DNA of 9,362 nucleotides from RYN-417 sp043743105 (GTDB taxonomy: Bacteria > Patescibacteriota > Saccharimonadia > Saccharimonadales > JACDBH01), in NCBI GenBank assembly GCA_043743105.1, contig JAYTXD010000018.1, positions 1 through 9,362 of the forward strand. Reading direction: 5' to 3'. Positions 4,536 to 9,362 of the stretch are shown in pieces (positions within the stretch are counted from its first letter, which is position 1; every line of letters begins with the position of its first letter). The notes beneath the pieces were generated by a model, which saw nothing but the letters and a program-made list of their open reading frames with translations, did no database searches and was not told where the DNA came from. The translations under genes and the position numbers were made by a program.

Positions 4536-7088
4536 TTACAAATTGAATGAATCGATTTCGGCGGTAATCTGCGCAAGACGGGCTTGGGATTCTTCTAGCT
4601 GCATACGGGTTTCGGCGACGAGTTTTTCAGGAGCACCATCAACGTATGACTTGTTGCTCAGACGCCCTTTGAGCCGTTCTACGCTTAGCGCTTCGGCGGT
4701 TTGTTTTTCTTCAAGCTTAGAGCGGTATTTCTGTGCGGTTTCGCTATCTACTATTATCCAAGTCTTATAAGTGCTACCCGTAAGTCGTAGCCCAGTGGCC
4801 TGTTGGCCTTCCTCGATGCTTCCAAGGCGTGCGAGGCGAATAATGAGCCCTGCATGCATTTCTATAAACTCAGAGCTCTTATAGCCCAGGATTGGCTTAT
4901 TAAGGCCAATGTTGGCAATAATGGTCCTGCTTTCAACAATAATCGCCTGAACAGCTTCAAAGTCTTTAACTTTTTCCTGGTCTGCCTTAAGAGTGATTTT
5001 AGGCCACTGAGCAATAATTAACAGACTATCTGCTTCCCATTTCAGTGTTTGCCAGATAGTTTCGGTTACAAAAGGTGCGAAAGGGTGCGCAAGCTTTAAA
5101 ACCGTCTCTAAACAGTAAGCCAGCATACCGTGGTTGGGTGCTACCTTGCTGGCTTCAATATACCAGTCTGCAAAGTCATCCCAGACGGTGTGATACAACG
5201 TGTCGTAGGCTTCAGAAAACCTATAATTATCTAAATCCGCACTAATCTTCTCTGTTGTATGTTGTAACTTACTCAACATCCAGTGATCAGCAATACTTAA
5301 AAGCTCAGGTGTTTTGCGAGCTTCAAAGTTGTTACCAATAGTGTCCTCGACATAGCGGGCGACGTTCCAAAGCTTGTTACAAAAATTACGTGCAGCGTGG
5401 ATTTTCGCAGGCGCAAATGATGCACTTTCGCCTGGGCTACGGCCAGCAATTATACCCATTCTTACCGCGTCCGACCCAAACTCTTTAAGTAGGGCACCAT
5501 TATCCACTGTATTGCCTAAGGACTTACTCATTTTAGTGCCATCTTCAGCCCGGATATAGCCGTGTATATAGACTTCTTTAAACGGTATTTCATCTGTTAC
5601 ATATAGGCCCAGCATGATCATGCGAGATACCCAAGGGTATAAAATATCACCACCGGTTTCCATAAGGCTGAGCGGATAAAAGGTATCAAATTCTTTACTT
5701 GGGTAGTTAAGCGTGGCATACGGCCAGCTAGAACTGCTGAACCACGTGTCAAACACATCAGGATCACGGCGATATGTTTTGCCGTCTTTTAGGAGTATTT
5801 CCTTATTTGTTGCTGTGTCAAAAATCCAATCGTCATGGTCGTCAACATTTTGAAAAGCGGGAATTGGAATGCCCCAGGCAATCTGGCGGCTTATATTCCA
5901 GTCTTTTAACCCTTCTAAGTACGTTATAAGCTGTGTTTTTTTGGATTCTGGATAAAACTTAATCTTGCCAGCCTGAAGTGCTTCAATTGCCCGTTTTGCC
6001 AGCGGCTGCATGTCGACAAACCACTGTTCCATGAGCATCGGTTCAATAATGGTGCCACATCTATAGCACTTCCCTACTCTGTTATGGTAGTTTTCATCAA
6101 CCTTAATAAGCAGCCCTTTTTCTTTCATGGCTTCTGCTACGGCTGTGCGGGCATCCATAACGCTCATGCCACGGTACTTCCCTGCTTTTTCGTTCATTGT
6201 GCCGTCGTGTTCTATGACCCGGACAGCCGGAAGATTGTGCCGCTTCGAAACTTCCCAGTCATCAAACGAATGCGCGGGAGTTATCTTCACGACCCCTGTT
6301 CCAAACTCCATATCAACCATTTCATCGGCAATAACCATGACTTCAAACGGGCCATTAACGCCCTCAACCGTCACGTTTTTGCCGACCCACTTTTGGTAGC
6401 GCTCATCATCCGGGTGCACAGCAACAGCGGTGTCACCGAACTTTGTTTCTGGGCGCGTTGTCGCCAGCTCAAATGGACCGTATTTCATGTAGTACAGTGG
6501 TGTCACTGCGTCTTCGTACGCAACTTCAATATCAGCAAAGCCTGTGCGGTGGTAAGTACAGTAATTAACAAGCCTTTCACCTCTGTAAATGAGCTTCTCG
6601 TCCCACATTTTCTTGAACGTCTTGTATGCCTGGTCGATAATTTTGTCATCAAGCGTAAAGGTAAAGCGTGACCAATCTACTGATGCGCCCATAGTCCTAA
6701 GCTGGCTTTCAAAGTTGTCCTTATTGAGCGCTACAAAATCCCAAATCTGTTTGTATAACTCTTCCCGGCTAAAATCAAAACGACTTTTGCCTTCTTTGAC
6801 GAGCTGTTTTTCGTAAACTGCCTGAGTTTCGAAGCCTGCATGGTCTGCTCCTGGCAACAATAACGCCGCTTCTCCGCGCATGCGGTGGTAGCGAGTCGGA
6901 ATATCTTCAAGAACGGCCGTTAACTCATAGCCAATATGCATATTGGCATTAGCATTGGGCGGGGGCATTACAATGCTAAATGTCTTATCATTACCTCTGT
7001 TTTTAGGCGCAAACGCCCCACTTTGCTCCCAAAGGTCATAAATGTTTTTCTCGTACTCACCTGGCTCGTAGGTTTTTGATAAGTTCAT
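4536..7088 (-). CDS. valS: Valyl-tRNA synthetase (ValRS)
   Basis: ValRS charges tRNA-Val with valine in the cytosol and removes mischarged threonine in an editing domain. The protein has 850 residues, slightly shorter than the usual 870-950. The class Ia signature is PPPNANANM-H51-I-G-Y54, where the last residue of HIGH is Tyr. The KMSKS loop is at 519-523 (DGTKMSKSLGN). Between them lie GADHAGFETQ, DWSRFTF, the CP1 editing segment (TTRPETKFGDTAVAVHPDD, GTGVVKITPAHS), the C341-x-x-C344 element of GKCYRCGTIIEP, and NISRQIAWGIPIPAF. The anticodon-binding domain follows, and the C-terminus ends in the usual coiled coil (about 790-850). GAGG at 7104-7101 lies 12 nt before the start and may serve as a ribosome binding site. 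Its upstream region is unusually rich in inverted repeats. Confidence 0.97.
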   Translation of the reverse strand: MNLSKTYEPGEYEKNIYDLWEQSGAFAPKNRGNDKTFSIVMPPPNANANMHIGYELTAVLEDIPTRYHRMRGEAALLLPGADHAGFETQAVYEKQLVKEGKSRFDFSREELYKQIWDFVALNKDNFESQLRTMGASVDWSRFTFTLDDKIIDQAYKTFKKMWDEKLIYRGERLVNYCTYHRTGFADIEVAYEDAVTPLYYMKYGPFELATTRPETKFGDTAVAVHPDDERYQKWVGKNVTVEGVNGPFEVMVIADEMVDMEFGTGVVKITPAHSFDDWEVSKRHNLPAVRVIEHDGTMNEKAGKYRGMSVMDARTAVAEAMKEKGLLIKVDENYHNRVGKCYRCGTIIEPMLMEQWFVDMQPLAKRAIEALQAGKIKFYPESKKTQLITYLEGLKDWNISRQIAWGIPIPAFQNVDDHDDWIFDTATNKEILLKDGKTYRRDPDVFDTWFSSSSWPYATLNYPSKEFDTFYPLSLMETGGDILYPWVSRMIMLGLYVTDEIPFKEVYIHGYIRAEDGTKMSKSLGNTVDNGALLKEFGSDAVRMGIIAGRSPGESASFAPAKIHAARNFCNKLWNVARYVEDTIGNNFEARKTPELLSIADHWMLSKLQHTTEKISADLDNYRFSEAYDTLYHTVWDDFADWYIEASKVAPNHGMLAYCLETVLKLAHPFAPFVTETIWQTLKWEADSLLIIAQWPKITLKADQEKVKDFEAVQAIIVESRTIIANIGLNKPILGYKSSEFIEMHAGLIIRLARLGSIEEGQQATGLRLTGSTYKTWIIVDSETAQKYRSKLEEKQTAEALSVERLKGRLSNKSYVDGAPEKLVAETRMQLEESQARLAQITAEIDSFNL

Positions 7089-7105
7089 CCAAGTAGCTTA
7101 CCTCG

Positions 7106-7165
7106 TTTAGCGGTTAGCGTCCAGGGGTCAAGCCAACGGCTAAACCCTAAACGCTATGCGCTAAA
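7106..7165. repeat. 60-bp imperfect palindrome of TTTAGCG/CGCTAAA-type repeats upstream of valS
   Basis: The arms pair TTTAGCG (7106-7112) with CGCTAAA (7159-7165), TAGCGT (7115-7120) with ACGCTA (7151-7156), and GGG (7124-7126) with CCC (7145-7147). The tip AGCC-AAC-GGCT (7131-7141) forms its own hairpin. The right arm is also a run of heptamers: CTAAACC, CTAAACG, CTATGCG, CTAAATT. In a valS transcript this hairpin would sit directly before the GAGG ribosome binding site (7104-7101). No T run follows, so it is not a standard terminator. Confidence 0.7.
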
Positions 7166-7174
7166 TTCTTGTAT

Positions 7175-7342
7175 TTATTTCATATGAAACAAAACTATAG
7201 TAAACCTAGTCACGTTCACGTGAAATAGGCTGTTGTAATTATGACTACTAATATCGGCAATCTTCTCCGAGATCTCTACCGAAGAAAGACGTTTTATTTT
7301 GTGTACTACCGCTGTTAACGGCCCTAAACTTTTTGTTTTCAT
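7175..7342 (-). CDS. Possible small ORF, 55 aa, upstream of valS
   Basis: An ATG at 7342 opens 55 codons ending in TAA (7177 to 7175), starting MKTKSLGPLTAVVHKIKRLS and ending FTIVLFHMK. The N-terminal half is basic and the middle (SSVEISEKIADISS) looks helical. TTGTGT-17-TATGCT lies just upstream but only 4 nt from the ATG, and AAGGG lies 12 nt before it, so neither start signal is ideal. It lies on the valS strand, 86 bp before valS. Valine is not enriched enough to suggest a valine attenuator peptide. The ORF spans two palindromes that look like DNA sites, which argues against coding. It may be a chance reading frame. Confidence 0.25.
   Translation of the reverse strand: MKTKSLGPLTAVVHKIKRLSSVEISEKIADISSHNYNSLFHVNVTRFTIVLFHMK
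7178..7224. promoter_or_regulatory. Pair of TTCA-NN-TGAA palindromes (candidate operators)
   Basis: TTTCATATGAAA (7178-7189) and TTCACGTGAA (7215-7224) are perfect palindromes sharing the frame TTCA-NN-TGAA. Their centres are 36 bp apart. They lie between valS and the divergent GNAT-like gene. Two matching symmetric sites suggest a dimeric regulator, but no regulator can be named. Confidence 0.4.
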
Positions 7343-7377
7343 ACTAAGCATAAGCCCTTACTGTTGAAGACACAAGA

Positions 7378-7406
7378 TTGACAAAACATAAGAATAATGT
7401 TATTTT
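7378..7406 (+). promoter_or_regulatory. Consensus promoter of the GNAT-like gene
   Basis: A perfect TTGACA -35 (7378-7383), a 17-bp spacer and TGT-TATTTT (7398-7406), an extended -10, form the strongest promoter in the window. Transcription would start near 7413. The TTG of the -35 hexamer is also the first possible start codon of the open frame, which rules it out as the true start. Confidence 0.75.
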
Positions 7407-7431
7407 GAATTGGTACGTAATTAAAACAAAT

Positions 7432-8028
7432 ATGGCAGAACCAAAACCCCAAGAAGAATCGATGGAATCTTTTACAGCGTTAAGCCAAAACCTCGAAAAC
7501 ACACAAGCAGGGCAAGCGCTCGCATATCTTCAAACTATTAGTGAAAATGATGATCTGGCAATGTTTGATAATGCAAATAAGGTGCTGTCACTTGGAACAG
7601 TAGAAGGTGAAGGAGTAATGCACCATACTTTTGCTGTCGAAAGTACGATTCAAAGCACTGGAGGGCGTAGTGTCGGCTTACTCATAGCTGATTACGTGCA
7701 TGAAAAGCCGGTTGGATATGGTCAAATTGGTTATTTTGAAGATGTAGCAGGGAACATATTGTATATGCCTTTTGTCGTCTATACCGAAACCAGTGAAGCT
7801 CAAAGGAATAAAGGGTATGGTCGCGAACGCCTGCTTGCGATGAATAAGATGTCTTTGCAATATCTTGGTATAAGTTTGCGTTCAAGCGAAATAGGTACTA
7901 TAAGCCCAGAACAACATAGTATATGGCAAAAATTAGTTAATGATGGAATAGCGGAACAGCATATTTCCGACAAGTCAGATCGCAACCGTCGTTATTTTTG
8001 CTTTAAAGAAGTGTCCGCTTCGGTATAA
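7432..8028 (+). CDS. GNAT-like N-acetyltransferase domain protein
   Basis: The protein has 198 residues from ATG 7432. The frame extends to a TTG at 7378, but that codon lies within the -35 box. GNAT enzymes transfer an acetyl group from acetyl-CoA to an amine; the substrate here is unknown. The first 60 residues (MAEPKPQEESMESFTALSQN onward) are polar and helical. The core shows the beta-strand pair around GLLIADYVHEKPVGYGQIGY and the strand ILYMPFVVYTETSEA, followed by R125-N-K-G128-Y-G130, which fits the acetyl-CoA-binding motif R/Q-x-x-G-x-G/A at the head of a helix. A later segment, SPEQHSIWQKLVNDGI, resembles the C-terminal GNAT helix. No Shine-Dalgarno sequence is seen in the leader of about 19 nt. 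The gene is convergent with tsaD, with a single base between the stop codons. Confidence 0.65.
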   Translation: MAEPKPQEESMESFTALSQNLENTQAGQALAYLQTISENDDLAMFDNANKVLSLGTVEGEGVMHHTFAVESTIQSTGGRSVGLLIADYVHEKPVGYGQIGYFEDVAGNILYMPFVVYTETSEAQRNKGYGRERLLAMNKMSLQYLGISLRSSEIGTISPEQHSIWQKLVNDGIAEQHISDKSDRNRRYFCFKEVSASV

Positions 8029-8029
8029 G

Positions 8030-9091
8030 TCACATACTGAGGTTAGGCTGGATGTCAAGAGAGTAGGGGTCGGCCGTGGCTTGATTAAGCATGGCTTTAA
8101 AGCAGCCCAGCGTGGCTATCATGGCGCCGTTGTCGGTGCAGAGTTTTGTATCCTGGTAGCTTATTTCAATCGGCAGGCGTTCTTTTAGTTGGCGGCGCAG
8201 CTCTTGGCTAGCTGCAACCCCACCGGCGATTACGACCGAGGCAGGCGAGAACTCTTCAAAAGCCTCTATAGTTTTGTCGACGACTGTTTCTATGGCAACG
8301 CGTTGGAATACGGCAGCAATGTCGGCCTTCTGAGCCTCGTTTAAAGCTTCTGGAAGCTTGTAAGAGGGAAAGGTGAAGTCTTTTCCAACTGCGGCTTGGG
8401 CGTGCCGCAAAACGGCTGTTTTGGGCCCAGAGAAGCTAAAGTCGTATTTGTTTGGCATCTTTGCTTTGGGCAAACTGAAAGCATTCGGGTTACCCTCGAG
8501 TGCTTTTTTGCCAACAGAGGGGCCACCAGGGTAGGGGAGCCCAAGAATTTTGGCAACTTTATCAAACGCTTCGCCGACGGCATCATCTTGGGTTTGGCCT
8601 AGCAGGGTATAGTCAAAATGATCCCGAAACAAAACAAGCTGGCTGTGGCCACCCGACACAATTAGAGCCAAACAGGGAAAAACAGGGCCGGTTGCAGGCA
8701 AAACATAGCCAGGCAGGGAAGTACTAGTCAAAAAATTGGCATAGACATGGCCCTCAACATGGTTAATAGCGTACAGTGGCTTATTTTTGGCAATTGCCAA
8801 GGTGCGCGCCGTCATAACACCCACGAGCAGTGAACCGCCTAGGCCAGCCCCGTAAGTTACCGCAATACCATCTATCTCATCCCAACCAAGCTTGGCATCA
8901 GATAAGCCTTGTTCTAAAACAGGTATTATAGACTCGATGTGACTCCGCGCAGCAATTTCGGGCACCACACCACCATAAACAGCGTGCAAGTCCATAGAAG
9001 TAAACACAGCGTTAGCCAGCAGCTCATGGCCGTCACGCACGATTCCTACGGCTGTCTCGTCGCAGCTTGACTCGATTCCCAAAATTATCAT
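8030..9091 (-). CDS. tsaD: tRNA N6-adenosine threonylcarbamoyltransferase TsaD (Gcp/Kae1 family)
   Basis: TsaD moves the threonylcarbamoyl group onto A37 of tRNAs that read ANN codons, acting with TsaB and TsaE in bacteria. The protein has 353 residues, slightly longer than the roughly 340 of E. coli. The N-terminal ASKHA ATPase-fold signature is MIILGIESSCDETAVGIV. The iron/zinc ligands are in N-H111-V-E-G-H115, the Kae1 family signature. SGGHSQL, the segment DDAVGEAFDKVAKILGLPYPGG, VVIAGGVAAS and TDNGAMIA (third metal ligand Asp) follow in the expected order. It ends in TGA. The ATG is 6 nt from a TATACT -10 box, so the transcript is probably leaderless. TsaB and TsaE are not in this window. 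Confidence 0.97.
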   Translation of the reverse strand: MIILGIESSCDETAVGIVRDGHELLANAVFTSMDLHAVYGGVVPEIAARSHIESIIPVLEQGLSDAKLGWDEIDGIAVTYGAGLGGSLLVGVMTARTLAIAKNKPLYAINHVEGHVYANFLTSTSLPGYVLPATGPVFPCLALIVSGGHSQLVLFRDHFDYTLLGQTQDDAVGEAFDKVAKILGLPYPGGPSVGKKALEGNPNAFSLPKAKMPNKYDFSFSGPKTAVLRHAQAAVGKDFTFPSYKLPEALNEAQKADIAAVFQRVAIETVVDKTIEAFEEFSPASVVIAGGVAASQELRRQLKERLPIEISYQDTKLCTDNGAMIATLGCFKAMLNQATADPYSLDIQPNLSM

Positions 9092-9095
9092 AAAG

Positions 9096-9107
9096 ACAGT
9101 ATACTGT
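9096..9107. promoter_or_regulatory. Symmetric -10 element shared by tsaD and the Mur ligase gene
   Basis: ACAGTATACTGT is a perfect 12-bp palindrome and reads TATACT on both strands: plus 9100-9105, minus 9103-9098. On the minus strand it is 6 nt from the tsaD ATG, so transcription would begin at its A. On the plus strand it would start near 9112, and TATATA (9107-9112) is a possible second -10 for the Mur ligase. It could also be a repressor site. Confidence 0.5.
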
Positions 9108-9118
9108 ATATAACAGAG

Positions 9119-9125
9119 AAAGGTG
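9119..9125 (+). promoter_or_regulatory. Strong Shine-Dalgarno site of the Mur ligase gene
   Basis: AAAGGTG lies 7 nt before ATG 9133, an ideal ribosome binding site. It fixes the start codon and contrasts with the divergent tsaD gene, which has none. Confidence 0.75.
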
Positions 9126-9132
9126 ACGTTGT

Positions 9133-9362
9133 ATGGGCTTACGAAGCATCATTAAAAAAGTTATTCCAACTAAGCTGTTTAGAGATATCGAGCCATATGG
9201 TCATTTATTAGAAGCAGTAGTCGAAGAAACGCTCGCGGGATTTCCGGCAAAAGATTTAAAAATAATTGGCGTTACTGGTACGGATGGTAAAACAAGCACC
9301 TGTACGCTTATTACTGCTATGCTCCGTAGCGCTGGATACAAAGTTGCCATGATGACGACCAT
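9133..9362 (+). CDS. Mur ligase family protein (MurE-like), 5' part, cut by window end
   Basis: Mur ligases join amino acids to UDP-MurNAc peptides in the cytosol, using ATP, during peptidoglycan synthesis. The visible 76 codons start MGLRSIIKKVIPTKLFRDIE. The nucleotide-binding loop follows at residues 49-55, GTDGKTS, within IIGVTGTDGKTSTCTLITAM. In standard MurE the loop lies about 110 residues in, after a UDP-MurNAc-binding domain; here only about 45 residues precede it, so that domain is missing. TDGKT replaces the usual TNGKT. From memory, CPR genomes contain such short MurE-like ligases; their substrate is not settled and MurT-like activity cannot be excluded. A strong Shine-Dalgarno sequence supports this start. 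The gene is divergent from tsaD. Confidence 0.85.
   Translation, partial: MGLRSIIKKVIPTKLFRDIEPYGHLLEAVVEETLAGFPAKDLKIIGVTGTDGKTSTCTLITAMLRSAGYKVAMMTT

Noticed and set aside
6084..6671. 195-codon plus-strand ORF opposite valS
   Set aside because: It lies wholly within the editing-domain region of valS, has low-complexity Cys/His/Phe-rich composition typical of antisense frames, and has no start signals.
7241..7318. 25-codon plus-strand ORF starting MTTNIGNLLRDLYRR
   Set aside because: Very short, no Shine-Dalgarno sequence or usable promoter, and it is antisense to the other candidate small ORF in the region.
7089..7377. T-box riboswitch upstream of valS
   Set aside because: The conserved T-box antiterminator sequence and a terminator with a T run are both missing on the minus strand; only the palindromes are present.
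8030..9091. Alternative genetic code (UGA as glycine)
   Set aside because: tsaD ends at a TGA exactly where the family ends, and no gene here has an in-frame TGA at a conserved glycine.
1..9362. CRISPR array or complete mobile element
   Set aside because: No regularly spaced repeats, no transposase or integrase sequence, and no terminal inverted repeats with a target-site duplication were seen.

Overview
The window looks like a stretch of chromosome from a Candidate Phyla Radiation bacterium, most likely a Saccharibacteria (TM7) relative. The evidence is indirect. The ValRS has a PPPNANANMHIG active-site motif. The Mur ligase starts almost directly at its ATP-binding domain and carries a GTDGKTS P-loop. 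A W-T-A-S-E-Y-I two-helix membrane protein resembles proteins I recall from CPR genomes. The genes are short and tightly packed. TGA is used as a stop (tsaD), so the UGA-glycine code of Gracilibacteria/Absconditabacteria does not apply. I could not run a search, so this placement is by recall of family features.

Layout: (1) 1-736, a promoter and a two-helix membrane protein. (2) 737-1225, an RNA locus: a complete tRNA-Arg(GCG) on the minus strand with its terminator, a second damaged copy of that tRNA's 3' half plus terminator, a hairpin-rich 96 bp insert between them, and a complete tRNA-Ser(CGA) on the plus strand. (3) 1240-3038, a four-helix membrane protein divergent from a HIT-family protein, with a 57-residue two-helix protein 1 nt after the HIT stop. 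(4) 3094-4461, a fusion of an XRE helix-turn-helix and a HAD hydrolase, convergent with and overlapping an unknown 179-residue protein. (5) 4536-7088, valyl-tRNA synthetase. (6) 7089-7431, a palindrome-rich intergenic region with a possible 55-aa ORF. (7) 7432-8028, a GNAT-like protein convergent with tsaD (8030-9091). (8) 9133 to the end, the start of a Mur ligase divergent from tsaD.

Translation functions dominate: two tRNAs, ValRS, and TsaD for t6A37 modification of ANN-decoding tRNAs. The Mur ligase adds cell-wall synthesis. The most unusual feature is promoter placement. For five genes (119, 2397, 2465, 3094, 9091) the only clear -10 element lies 6-10 nt from the start codon, which implies leaderless or near-leaderless transcripts. 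Three others (4461, 7088, 9133) have a recognisable Shine-Dalgarno sequence. The tsaD/Mur ligase pair may share a self-complementary -10 box. The XRE-HAD promoter carries an inverted repeat that would suit autoregulation. No CRISPR array, transposase or complete mobile element is visible. The tRNA-Arg duplication is the only possible trace of past integration or rearrangement.
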